Source: DATFVA01 sp963711455
GTDB taxonomy: Bacteria; Bacteroidota; Ignavibacteria; Ignavibacteriales; Ignavibacteriaceae
Length of the DNA stretch: 64,000 bases
NCBI GenBank assembly: GCA_963711455.1
Contig: CAVQEH010000006.1
Span: forward strand, 992,001-1,056,000
Reading direction: 5' to 3'
The notes beneath the pieces are model-generated. The model saw only the letters and a program-made list of their open reading frames with translations. It was not told the origin of the DNA and did no database searches. Below are positions 18,879 through 27,567 of this stretch, in pieces (the stretch's first letter is position 1; every line of letters begins with the position of its first letter). Both the position numbers and the translations under genes were made by a program.

Positions 18879-20906
18879 ATGGATAAAAGTAAAAATGATG
18901 AAGTATCTGAATCTCAGATTGCAGTACACTGGAAAGAGGAGGCTTATTTTAATCCCACAAAGGAGTTTACTGCTCAGGCAAATATAAAGGATGATAAAGT
19001 TCTCAGGAGATTTGATATAAAGAATTTTCCTGATTGTTATAAGGAATATGCTGATATGCTTGATTGGTATAAACCATATAATAAAGTTCTTGATTCAAGC
19101 AACCCTCCATTTTTTAAGTGGTTTACAGGTGGGAAATTAAATGCTTCATACAATTGTATCGACAGGCATTTGGATAAATATAAAAACAAAACCGCCATTC
19201 ATTTTGTCCCGGAACCGGAAGATGAAGCAATTCAACACATAACTTTCCAGGAACTTTACATCAAAGTAAATGAATTTGCAGCTTTATTAAAAGATTTTTG
19301 TGGAGTTAAAGCCGGAGATACAGTAACATTGCATATGCCGATGATACCTGAAATAGCCGTCGCAATGCTTGCCTGTGCCCGTATTGGTGCTATTCACTCG
19401 CAGGTATTTTCCGGCTTCTCAGGAAAAGCTTGCGGAGAGAGAGTAGCCGATGCAAAAAGTAAAGTATTAATTACTGCAGATTCTTATTACAGAGCCGGTT
19501 CACTGATTGACCATAAAGAAAAAGCAGATATTGCTTATGATGAAGCATTAAAAGAAGGGCAGAAAATAGAGAAGATTCTTATTTTCGAGCGGTATCCGGG
19601 TAAATATTCTGCAAAAACTCCTCTGGTAGCAGGACGTGATTTCTTAGTCAATGATGTGATAAAGAAATATTATCACGCAAAAGTTGAACCTGAACAATTA
19701 AATTCTGAAGGTTCTCTTTTCATTATGTACACAAGCGGTTCAACAGGTAAACCTAAAGGTGCGCAGCATTCTATCGGCGGATACATGTCTTATGTAACCG
19801 GAACATCAAAATATATTCAGGATATTCACCCTGAAGATGTTTATTGGTGTATGGCCGATATCGGCTGGATTACAGGGCACTCATATATTATTTACGGACC
19901 TCTTGCATTAGCAGCATCTTCGGTTATTTTTGAAGGTGTTCCAACTCATCCTGATGCCGGAAGACCCTGGCGCGTAGCTGAAGAACTTAATGTAAATATT
20001 TTCCATACATCCCCAACAGCTATTCGTGCTTTACGCCGCGTAGGACCTGATGAACCTGCAAAATATAATTATCATTTCAAGCATATGACTACAGTTGGCG
20101 AACCGATTGAACCCGAAGTTTGGAGATGGTATTATAATACTGTTGGTAAAAAAGAAGCGGCTATTGTAGATACCTGGTGGCAAACGGAAACAGGCGGATT
20201 TTTGTGTTCAACAATTCCCGGCGTTCATAAAATGAAACCCGGAAGTGCCGGTCCCGGTGTTCCAGGTATTTATCCTATAATTTTTGATGATGAAGGAAAA
20301 CCTCTTCCGGCCGGAAGTGGAAAAGCGGGGAACATTTGTATTCAGAATCCCTGGCCTGGAAGAATGTTAACAATCTGGGGAGACGATGATAGGTTTGTGA
20401 AACAATATTACCAGAGATATAATAAAGATCCGAATAGTAAAGATTGGCACGACTGGCCTTACTTTGCAGGTGATGGTGCAGTGGAAGCTCCTGATGGTTA
20501 CTTTAGAATTCTTGGACGAATCGATGATGTTATAAATGTTGCAGGTCATCGTCTCGGAACTAAAGAACTTGAATCTGCCGCACTTATGGTTTCTGAGGTT
20601 GGTGAAGCTGCAGTAGTACCTGTAGCTGATCCGATTAAAGGCAGAATTCCTCACATTTTTGTTTCGCTTAAACCCGGTATAGCACCAAGTGCAGAAATAG
20701 AAAAAAAAGTTACCGATACTCTTGCAACTGAAATTGGACCTATTGCTAAACCAGGTAAAGTTTGGATTGTGTCGGATATGCCTAAAACAAGATCCGGTAA
20801 AATAATGCGCCGTATCCTCTCTGCTATTGCAAACAAACAGGACACAGGTGATATTACAACACTTGCCAATCCGCAGGTTGTTGAAGAAATAAAGAATATG
20901 GCATAA
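18879..20906 (+). CDS. acs: Acetyl-CoA synthetase (AMP-forming)
   Basis: Acs activates acetate with ATP and CoA to acetyl-CoA in the cytoplasm. The 675-residue protein (slightly longer than E. coli Acs) has the AMP-binding P-loop 'YTSGSTGKPKG', 'GEPIEPEVWRWYY', 'DTWWQTETGG' and the C-terminal 'KTRSGKIMRRIL'. K641 in that last motif is the lysine acetylated to shut off Acs in characterised systems. An AGGAG precedes the ATG. The next genes encode a Pat-like acetyltransferase, an AcuB-like protein and an AcuC-like deacetylase, which points to reversible acetylation of this enzyme. A strong terminator follows, so the downstream genes may have their own promoter or depend on read-through. Confidence 0.97.
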   Translation: MDKSKNDEVSESQIAVHWKEEAYFNPTKEFTAQANIKDDKVLRRFDIKNFPDCYKEYADMLDWYKPYNKVLDSSNPPFFKWFTGGKLNASYNCIDRHLDKYKNKTAIHFVPEPEDEAIQHITFQELYIKVNEFAALLKDFCGVKAGDTVTLHMPMIPEIAVAMLACARIGAIHSQVFSGFSGKACGERVADAKSKVLITADSYYRAGSLIDHKEKADIAYDEALKEGQKIEKILIFERYPGKYSAKTPLVAGRDFLVNDVIKKYYHAKVEPEQLNSEGSLFIMYTSGSTGKPKGAQHSIGGYMSYVTGTSKYIQDIHPEDVYWCMADIGWITGHSYIIYGPLALAASSVIFEGVPTHPDAGRPWRVAEELNVNIFHTSPTAIRALRRVGPDEPAKYNYHFKHMTTVGEPIEPEVWRWYYNTVGKKEAAIVDTWWQTETGGFLCSTIPGVHKMKPGSAGPGVPGIYPIIFDDEGKPLPAGSGKAGNICIQNPWPGRMLTIWGDDDRFVKQYYQRYNKDPNSKDWHDWPYFAGDGAVEAPDGYFRILGRIDDVINVAGHRLGTKELESAALMVSEVGEAAVVPVADPIKGRIPHIFVSLKPGIAPSAEIEKKVTDTLATEIGPIAKPGKVWIVSDMPKTRSGKIMRRILSAIANKQDTGDITTLANPQVVEEIKNMA

Positions 20907-20920
20907 CTATTCTTTTCATT

Positions 20921-20961
20921 GGAGGTTCCGGGATACATACTTGGAACCTCCGTTTTTTTTT
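20921..20961 (+). terminator. Rho-independent terminator after acs
   Basis: A perfect nine-base inverted repeat, GGAGGTTCC (20921-20929) and GGAACCTCC (20943-20951), is followed after one base by a run of nine T. It lies 14 bases after the acs stop. It also rules out an upstream TTG (20941) as the start of the next gene. Confidence 0.92.
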
Positions 20962-20997
20962 GATATTATTCCCGTTGTTAACAAGGGAATTAATAAA

Positions 20998-23409
20998 ATG
21001 TTCAGAATAATACCCGAAGGACTTACTTACAAAGAGAATGTCTTATTAAAAAACGGACAGGGAATTATTCTTAAGCCCGCCACACCTGAAGATACTTCAA
21101 ATGTAGAGTCGTTTATGACGCGGGTTTCCCGTGAAAGTCTAAGAATGAGATTCATGGCTGCCATATCTCAGGTTTCTCCAAATGTTATAAAAGAATTATG
21201 CAGCGGGGATTTTAAAAACATGGGCTGCCTGCTTGCCATTACAGGAGATAATGAGGATTCCAAAGTAGTTGGATTGGGTAATTATATTGCGGTTGGGAAT
21301 GGTCATACTGCCGAAGTAGCATTTCTGATAGAAGATGATTACCAGGGAAAAGGTATCGGAACATTATTGTTGGAAAGATTGGCAGGCTTAGCTGCTGCAA
21401 ATGGATTCGTAGAATTTGAGGCAGAAGTTCTTCCCGATAATCAACAAATGATTAATGTTTTTAAAAGTTCCGGTTTCGAAAAACACCAGGCTTGGAGTTC
21501 GGATACAGTCCACATCGAGCTGCCTGTTGGCAGTGCTGCAGCCTTATGGGAAATTGCAGGTTTAAGAGAAAGAATTGCAGTGGCAAATTCCCTTATTCCC
21601 TTGCTCCGACCAAAAATTATTGCTGTCATAGGTGCTTCAAGAGATTCATCTTCTATAGGGAATATAATTTTCAAAAATATTTTATCAGCTAACTTTGCCG
21701 GAACTATCTATCCTGTTAATCCCCATACACAATCAGTCAATGGAATAAAAACCTATGCAAAAATTGAAGACGTTCCCGATAAAGTAGACCTGGCAGTAAT
21801 CGCGGTTAAAGCTGAGAAAGTTTATGATGTTGCACTCGAAGCTATCCGATCTGGTGTAAAAGGATTGGTTGTTGTTTCAGCAGGATTTGCGGATGCAGGT
21901 GAAGAAGGATTACAAAGACAAAAGAAACTTGCAGAATTAGTCCGGACTCACGGTGTAAGATTATTAGGACCAAGCTGTCTTGGAGTTATGAACACCGACC
22001 CTAAGATTCAACTGAATGCAAGTATGGCTCCTAAAATTATGCCTCCGGGACATACGGGGTTTTTCTCCCATTCAGCAGCCCTCGGACTTGTAATATTAGA
22101 GTATGCTTTAGAAAAAGGCGTCAGCTTTACAACATTTGTTTCTGCTGGAAACAGGGCTGATGTATCCGGAAATGATTTGCTTCAGTATTGGGAAGAAGAT
22201 CCGAATACCAAAATGGCCATACTTTATCTGGAAACTTTTGGTAATCCGCGCCGCTTTGTAAGAATTGCAAGAAGGATGACGAGTAAGAAACCAATTCTTT
22301 GTATTAAAAGCGGAAAAAGTTTGGCGGGTAGAAAAACAACCGAATCAAAAAGCGGAATAATTACTGCAGGAGAAAGAGAAGTCGAGGCATTATTTCAGCA
22401 AACGGGAATTATACTTGCACCTACTCTCGAAGACCTTTTCGATGTCGCAGTTGTTCTTGTTCATCAGCCTTTGCCAAAGGGAAACCGAGTAAGTATAATA
22501 GCAAATTCATCCGGTGTAGCTACATTATTTGCTGATGCCTGTGAAATTAATTATCTCAATGTAAGCGGTCCCGGAGTAATTGATCTTGGAGCTTTCACTT
22601 CACCCGATAAATATGAAGAGGCAGTTAAAAATTGTTTGATTCACAATGAAGTTGATGCATTGCTCGTTGGATTTGCGTGTGTCGGTAAATGTTCAACAAA
22701 ACCTGTAGAAGCAGCGATTAGGAAAGGCGTAAAATCTGCGGAAGAAAAAACCGGAATACAAAAAACAGTTATTCTTTGTGTAATGGGTGCTGAAGGAACA
22801 ATTTCTATAGCTGACGAAGATGAAAATAATTTCAGAAAATTTCCGGCATTCCGTTTCCCGGAATCTGCAGTAAATGCTTTAGGAAGAATAATCAAATATG
22901 TTGAATACAGGAAAAAGCCTTCAGGCAGGCTTGTCTGGTTTAAGGATGTTAAAGCAGGTGAAGCAAGAGCTTTGATTCAAAATGAATTATCCAATATCAA
23001 TACTCCTCATTCTATTAGTAAAGTAAATAAAGATAAAGCAATCGAATTACTCGGTAATTTTGGAATCAATTATTCAGATACTTTTCCAGTTAATAAACCT
23101 GTCATTAATATTTGGATTAAACCGGATCCGTTGTTTGGCCCATTAATAGAAATTGAAATTTCGGAAGTAAAATCAATCCTTCGTATTACTCCGCTTACTG
23201 ATACTGATCTTGACGAGATTTTAGAGGAAATTAAATTCGAAGAAAAGGAGGGATTAAGAGAAGTGCTTGGCAGACTTTCACAAATGATTGAAGAAATTCC
23301 CTGGCTCTGGGAATTTGAAACAGGTATTGCAGTAATTAATAATCCAACACTTACAGGAGATATATTATTAACAATTAAGTCGGGTGGAGCTGAAAGACCA
23401 TCTTATTAA
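20998..23409 (+). CDS. Pat-like chimera: N-terminal GNAT acetyltransferase + NDP-forming acyl-CoA synthetase-like domains
   Basis: Start ATG 20998 (804 residues). Residues about 25-170 form a GNAT domain ('AEVAFLIEDDYQGKGIGTLLLERL', acetyl-CoA loop Q116-G121). A CoA-binding Rossmann domain follows ('IIAVIGASRDSSSIG', about 207-330), then the succinyl-CoA-ligase-like domains (about 340-640). The C-terminal ~130 residues are a shrunken ATP-grasp remnant keeping 'PDPLFGP' and 'LGRLSQMIEEIP'. The phosphohistidine motif SHTG of active synthetases is SKSG (K451), so ligase activity is unlikely. Pat/PatZ proteins with this domain set acetylate and inactivate Acs; here GNAT is N-terminal, unlike E. 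coli PatZ. Position between acs and acuB/acuC supports that role. Confidence 0.88.
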   Translation: MFRIIPEGLTYKENVLLKNGQGIILKPATPEDTSNVESFMTRVSRESLRMRFMAAISQVSPNVIKELCSGDFKNMGCLLAITGDNEDSKVVGLGNYIAVGNGHTAEVAFLIEDDYQGKGIGTLLLERLAGLAAANGFVEFEAEVLPDNQQMINVFKSSGFEKHQAWSSDTVHIELPVGSAAALWEIAGLRERIAVANSLIPLLRPKIIAVIGASRDSSSIGNIIFKNILSANFAGTIYPVNPHTQSVNGIKTYAKIEDVPDKVDLAVIAVKAEKVYDVALEAIRSGVKGLVVVSAGFADAGEEGLQRQKKLAELVRTHGVRLLGPSCLGVMNTDPKIQLNASMAPKIMPPGHTGFFSHSAALGLVILEYALEKGVSFTTFVSAGNRADVSGNDLLQYWEEDPNTKMAILYLETFGNPRRFVRIARRMTSKKPILCIKSGKSLAGRKTTESKSGIITAGEREVEALFQQTGIILAPTLEDLFDVAVVLVHQPLPKGNRVSIIANSSGVATLFADACEINYLNVSGPGVIDLGAFTSPDKYEEAVKNCLIHNEVDALLVGFACVGKCSTKPVEAAIRKGVKSAEEKTGIQKTVILCVMGAEGTISIADEDENNFRKFPAFRFPESAVNALGRIIKYVEYRKKPSGRLVWFKDVKAGEARALIQNELSNINTPHSISKVNKDKAIELLGNFGINYSDTFPVNKPVINIWIKPDPLFGPLIEIEISEVKSILRITPLTDTDLDEILEEIKFEEKEGLREVLGRLSQMIEEIPWLWEFETGIAVINNPTLTGDILLTIKSGGAERPSY

Positions 23410-23430
23410 AATTTTTATGAAGGAATAAAT

Positions 23431-24060
23431 ATGTTAATCCGTGAAGTTATGCATCCTGATCCGATTACGGTTTCGCCATCAATGAAATTAAAAGACGCTT
23501 ACAAAATAATGCAGGATAAAAATATTCGTCACCTGCCCGTAGCAGATAATGATAAAATTGTTGGTATTATAACCGATCGTGATTTAAGATTAGCTACAAG
23601 CAAACTCACCAAACAACCTTATGATGTTGAAACTGAAGTTGAAAAAATTATGAGTCATCCTGTTCAATCAACTCATCCTTCCGATCCGATTGAAATAGCG
23701 ACACGTACAATGCGCGAGCTTAAAATCGGGTGTCTGCCAGTTGTTGAAGATATGAAACTTGTTGGGATTGTTACAGGAATGGATTTACTTGATGCACTGC
23801 TTCTTTTAACTGGAATTCATCAGCCTTCCGGCAGGCTGGATGTTCGTTTACCCGATAGATCGGGAGAATTAGCACGCCTTACAGCTTTGCTTGCCGAACG
23901 AAAAATTAATATTCATTCTATTTTAACTTATCCGGAGAAGAACAGAAAAATCAGGCTGGTTTTAAGAGTCGGTACAATCGAAATGAAAATGCTCGCCGAA
24001 GCAATTTGTAACGCCGGTTTTGAAGTTGTCTGGCCTGTTCATATAGCATGTGCAAAATAA
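23431..24060 (+). CDS. acuB: AcuB-like protein with two CBS domains and an ACT domain
   Basis: 209 residues: CBS 1 (about 1-60, 'MLIREVMHPDPITVSPSMKL'), CBS 2 (about 72-130, 'IMSHPVQSTHPSDPIEIA') and an ACT-type domain (about 138-205, 'SGELARLTALLAERKINIHSIL'). This is the layout of Bacillus AcuB. CBS pairs usually sense adenine nucleotides, so the protein may report energy state to the acetylation cycle; AcuB's exact function is not known. AAGGA lies before the ATG. Its last 13 bases overlap the acuC start. Alternative name: generic CBS-ACT protein; the neighbours favour AcuB. Confidence 0.85.
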   Translation: MLIREVMHPDPITVSPSMKLKDAYKIMQDKNIRHLPVADNDKIVGIITDRDLRLATSKLTKQPYDVETEVEKIMSHPVQSTHPSDPIEIATRTMRELKIGCLPVVEDMKLVGIVTGMDLLDALLLLTGIHQPSGRLDVRLPDRSGELARLTALLAERKINIHSILTYPEKNRKIRLVLRVGTIEMKMLAEAICNAGFEVVWPVHIACAK

Positions 24061-25181
24061 TTTATCATCCCAATTACAGCAATTACAATCTTGGTGAAGG
24101 TCATCCCTTTGATCCAATAAGGATCGAAATGGTGATCGATTTATTGAAAGAACTCAATCTCTTAAAAGATTTTATTCAACCCGAACCGGTTCCCCCTGAA
24201 AAATTATTTACTATTCATTCACCGGAATATGTCAAAGTTATTGAGAGTTTAAGCCTCAGCAAAAATGAGGTTGATGCAGAATTGTATGGATTAGGCACTC
24301 TTGATAATCCAATTGTACACGGAATGGCAGAAGCGGCACGGTACCAAGTGGGGGGTACTTTACTTGGAGCAAAAATGCTGATTGAAAATAAGACAAGTAA
24401 AGTCCTTCAAATGGGCGGCGGATTTCATCACGCTCATTCATCTTTAGCTTCCGGCTTTTGTATTTATAACGACATAGCTTTGGCAATAAAAGCAATGACT
24501 GATGCCGGCTGGCATGTTGCTTATCTTGATCTTGATGTTCATCATGGGGATGGAGTGCAGGAAATATTTTATTCGGACGATAAAGTAATGACAATTTCTC
24601 TTCACGAATCAGGAGAATATTTATTTCCCGGTACAGGATGGATTTACGAGCTTGGACAGGGGATGGGTCGCTCACTGAAATTGAATGTTCCATTAGAACC
24701 TTTTACTGAAGGTGAATCATATCTCGAAGTACTCAATAAAGTTGTTGAGCCAGCACTCTCCTGGTTCAAACCGGATGCATTGGTCGTTCAAGCCGGTGCT
24801 GATGCTCACTTCACCGATCCGCTAGCAGACCTTTTATTAACCACATATGATTTTGAAAAAATATTCAGAAGAGTTTTAGAATTAGTTGATTCAAAATGCA
24901 AAGGAAAAGTGTTATTTACTTTTGGCGGCGGTTATTCAGTAGCTGCAGCATTCAGAATTTGGACTATTCTATACCTGCTGGTTTTTAATTATGAAATCCC
25001 AATTAAACTTCCTGAAGAATGGAGAAAAAAATGGGAAAAGAAAATCAATAAAGATATCCCTGCAACAATTCACGACAGTCTACCTGGGTTTGAACCAATA
25101 CCTCGAAAACCTGAAATTGAAAAACATAATCTTGAAACTGCAAGAAGGTTACTCGATTCTGTTGCTGCTGATTGGATTTAG
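24048..25181 (+). CDS. acuC: AcuC-like histone-deacetylase-fold lysine deacetylase
   Basis: 377 residues of the zinc-dependent histone deacetylase/AcuC fold. In Bacillus, AcuC removes acetyl groups from Acs and reactivates it. Visible active-site features: 'FHHAHSSLASGFCIYND' (H127, H128), the zinc ligands D163 and H165 in 'LDLDVHHGDGVQ', D257 in 'GADAHFTDPLA', and the transition-state tyrosine Y296 in 'FGGGYS'. All are intact, so activity is expected. The ATG at 24048 overlaps the acuB 3' end by 13 bases, implying coupled translation. About 255 bases without a gene follow. Confidence 0.93.
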   Translation: MCKIIYHPNYSNYNLGEGHPFDPIRIEMVIDLLKELNLLKDFIQPEPVPPEKLFTIHSPEYVKVIESLSLSKNEVDAELYGLGTLDNPIVHGMAEAARYQVGGTLLGAKMLIENKTSKVLQMGGGFHHAHSSLASGFCIYNDIALAIKAMTDAGWHVAYLDLDVHHGDGVQEIFYSDDKVMTISLHESGEYLFPGTGWIYELGQGMGRSLKLNVPLEPFTEGESYLEVLNKVVEPALSWFKPDALVVQAGADAHFTDPLADLLLTTYDFEKIFRRVLELVDSKCKGKVLFTFGGGYSVAAAFRIWTILYLLVFNYEIPIKLPEEWRKKWEKKINKDIPATIHDSLPGFEPIPRKPEIEKHNLETARRLLDSVAADWI

Positions 25182-25436
25182 TTCTGTTGTCATATGCTTT
25201 CATTATTAAATTACTTTATAACTAATCTCCTACGTTGTGTAATTCAACAACAATAAAACAATTTATCGATTGAAGATCATCTCAAATTATTCTTTATAAC
25301 AATTTTTTAAATTTAGAATGACCCGTTAGTCATAATTAAATTGACGAAAGTCTTATTTTAACTGCATCAGTTTTTATTTCTTTAATCGCTTCTTTATATT
25401 TGAGAACCCAGAAAACAAATTTAAGGAAGCCTTTTA
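25182..25436. other. Intergenic region upstream of lpd
   Basis: 255 AT-rich bases. A TATATTTG word at 25395-25402, 35 bases before the lpd start, fits the -7 consensus TAnnTTTG, but the -33 position has TTTTT rather than TTTG. TGAC(6)GTCA at 25319-25332 is a weak inverted repeat. No clear terminator for acuC is seen. Confidence 0.35.
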
Positions 25437-26840
25437 ATGGCGAAAAACTATGAAATTGCGGTACTTGGCGGCGGTCCCGGCGGATATGTTGCAGCTATAC
25501 GTGCCGGTCAGTTAGGTTTCAAAACAGTTGTAATAGATCAACAGAAACTTGGTGGAATCTGCCTGAACTGGGGTTGTATTCCTACTAAATCACTATTGAA
25601 AAATGCTGAAATATATGATCAGATTAAAAATCATAATGAAGATTTTGGAATAATATATAAAGAACTCTCTTTTGATTTTACCCGGATTATAAAAAGAAGC
25701 CGTGAAATATCAGATAGAATTACAAGTAACGTTGAAATACTCATAAAGAAAAATAAAGTTGATAGAATCCGGGGTTATGGAAAGCTCGCTAATGAAAGAC
25801 AAATAGATGTTTTTGATCCTGATGGAAAACAATTTGATTCAATTACTGCTGACCGTATTATAATTGCAACAGGTGCTCATCCTAAAACAGTTCCCTCAAT
25901 TCCGGTTGATAAAAAGAATATTATCACCAGTACCGAAGCAATGCTTCTCGATAAGCTGCCGGAAGAATTTGTTGTTATTGGAGCAGGTGCTATCGGAATT
26001 GAATTCGCTTATTTCTACCAGGTATTAGGTTCTAAAGTAACTGTAATAGAAATGCTTGATAATATTCTGCCGATTGAAGATAAAGAAGTTTCCCAGACTC
26101 TGCAGAGAAGTCTGAAAAAGAGAGGGATAGAAATATATACAAAAGCAACTGTTGAAAAGGCAGTGGTTAAAGGAAAAAAGATTGAAGTAACTTTCAATGT
26201 AAATGGCGAAAAGAAAGTTGTTAAAGCAGATAAGGTTTTAAATGCAATTGGGGTAACCGGAAATGTTGAAGGTTTCGGACTTGAAGAACTTGGTGTCGAA
26301 TTATATAAAAATCATGTTAAAGTTGATAAATCAAATTACAGTACAAATATCCGCGGTATATACGCCATTGGCGATGTAATTGGCCCGCCCTGGCTTGCCC
26401 ACGTTGCTTCAGCGGAAGGAATTCATTGTGTTGAAAAAATAAAAGGATTAAATCCACCTGAGATTAATTATGATAACATTCCCGGATGCACATACTGTCA
26501 GCCGCAGGTTGCAAGTGTAGGTTTAACTGAAGATAAAGCTAAAGGAGCAGGTTATGATATTAAAATAGGTAAGTTTCCTTTTATGGCAAGCGGTAAAGCC
26601 TTTGCCATTGGTGAACGCGAAGGCTTTGTAAAAATTATTTTCGATGCAAAGTATGGTGAGATTTTAGGCGTCCACATTATCGGATCGGAAGCTACAGAAA
26701 TGATTGCTGAAGTAACTCTTGCAAAATCTCTCGAAGCTACAGGTGAATCGATAATAAAAACAGTCCATGCGCATCCCACTTTGTCCGAATCAATTATGGA
26801 AGCCGCAGCAAAGGCTTACGGAGAAGCAATCCATATATAA
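25437..26840 (+). CDS. lpdA: Dihydrolipoyl dehydrogenase (E3)
   Basis: The E3 flavoenzyme reoxidises the lipoyl arms of 2-oxoacid dehydrogenase complexes, passing electrons to NAD. The N-terminal FAD site is 'VLGGGPGGYVAAIRA', the redox disulfide is C42/C47 in 'GGICLNWGCIPTKS', the NAD site is 'VIGAGAIGIEFAYFY', and the C-terminal 'HAHPTLSE' carries the catalytic His-Glu pair. At 467 residues it is of usual length. It heads a co-directional run with lipB, E1, E2 and lipA, which ties it to that complex. Confidence 0.97.
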   Translation: MAKNYEIAVLGGGPGGYVAAIRAGQLGFKTVVIDQQKLGGICLNWGCIPTKSLLKNAEIYDQIKNHNEDFGIIYKELSFDFTRIIKRSREISDRITSNVEILIKKNKVDRIRGYGKLANERQIDVFDPDGKQFDSITADRIIIATGAHPKTVPSIPVDKKNIITSTEAMLLDKLPEEFVVIGAGAIGIEFAYFYQVLGSKVTVIEMLDNILPIEDKEVSQTLQRSLKKRGIEIYTKATVEKAVVKGKKIEVTFNVNGEKKVVKADKVLNAIGVTGNVEGFGLEELGVELYKNHVKVDKSNYSTNIRGIYAIGDVIGPPWLAHVASAEGIHCVEKIKGLNPPEINYDNIPGCTYCQPQVASVGLTEDKAKGAGYDIKIGKFPFMASGKAFAIGEREGFVKIIFDAKYGEILGVHIIGSEATEMIAEVTLAKSLEATGESIIKTVHAHPTLSESIMEAAAKAYGEAIHI

Positions 26841-26858
26841 GTAATTGATGATTATACA

Positions 26859-27557
26859 ATGGCTAAAGAATTATTATACTGCAATTTAGGAATGATTGAT
26901 TATAAGGAAGCATGGGGTCTGCAGAAAGAAACATTTGAGCATCGGGTGAAAGATAAAATTCCTGATGTATTGTATCTGCTTGAGCATCCTAATACTTATA
27001 CACTTGGAAAAACGGCTGACAAAAATAATCTTATTGGTTCTGAAGAATATCTTTCATCAAACAAAATTTCAGTTTACGATATTGATCGCGGCGGCGACAT
27101 AACTTATCACGGTCCGGGACAAATAGTTGGTTACCCGATCATCGACTTAAATGCTTGGAAACCAGATACACATAAATATCTTCGTGCTCTTGAAGAAACA
27201 ATTATAAAAACATGTGCTGAGTATGGTATACCCGGCGGAAGAGAATCAAAATATACAGGCGTTTGGGTAGAGGACAGAAAAATTGCAGCAATTGGGATAA
27301 AAGTGAGTCGGTGGATTACAATGCATGGCTTTGCATTTAATGTAAATACAGATTTATCATTTTTTTCTGGAATCATACCTTGCGGTATTACAGATAAAGA
27401 TGTGACTTCAATAAAAAAAGAAATTGATGAAGATTTAGATATTAATGAAGTAAAAACAAAGCTAGTAAAAAATTTCAGTGAAATATTTGGTTATACAAGT
27501 GTAAACCACGTAACAAAAGAAGAAATATTTTCTGTTAATTTAACATCAGTTAAGTGA
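26859..27557 (+). CDS. lipB: Octanoyltransferase
   Basis: LipB moves octanoate from acyl carrier protein to lipoyl domains, the first step of protein lipoylation. Family motifs: 'DRGGDITYHGPGQIVGYPII', 'GVWVEDRKIAAIGIKVSRW' with the catalytic lysine K148, and 'IIPCGITDK' with the catalytic cysteine C175. At 232 residues it is of usual size. It lies 18 bases after lpd and 10 before the E1 gene, so the lipoylation enzyme is made with its substrate complex. Confidence 0.96.
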   Translation: MAKELLYCNLGMIDYKEAWGLQKETFEHRVKDKIPDVLYLLEHPNTYTLGKTADKNNLIGSEEYLSSNKISVYDIDRGGDITYHGPGQIVGYPIIDLNAWKPDTHKYLRALEETIIKTCAEYGIPGGRESKYTGVWVEDRKIAAIGIKVSRWITMHGFAFNVNTDLSFFSGIIPCGITDKDVTSIKKEIDEDLDINEVKTKLVKNFSEIFGYTSVNHVTKEEIFSVNLTSVK

Positions 27558-27567
27558 AAGGTTTGTA

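Noticed and set aside
20941..20997. TTG-started extension of the Pat-like protein
   Set aside because: It begins inside the acs terminator, and the sequence before ATG 20998 has no counterpart in the family.
25319..25332. TGAC(6)GTCA inverted repeat before lpd as a regulator site
   Set aside because: Only the outer four bases are symmetric; too weak to call.
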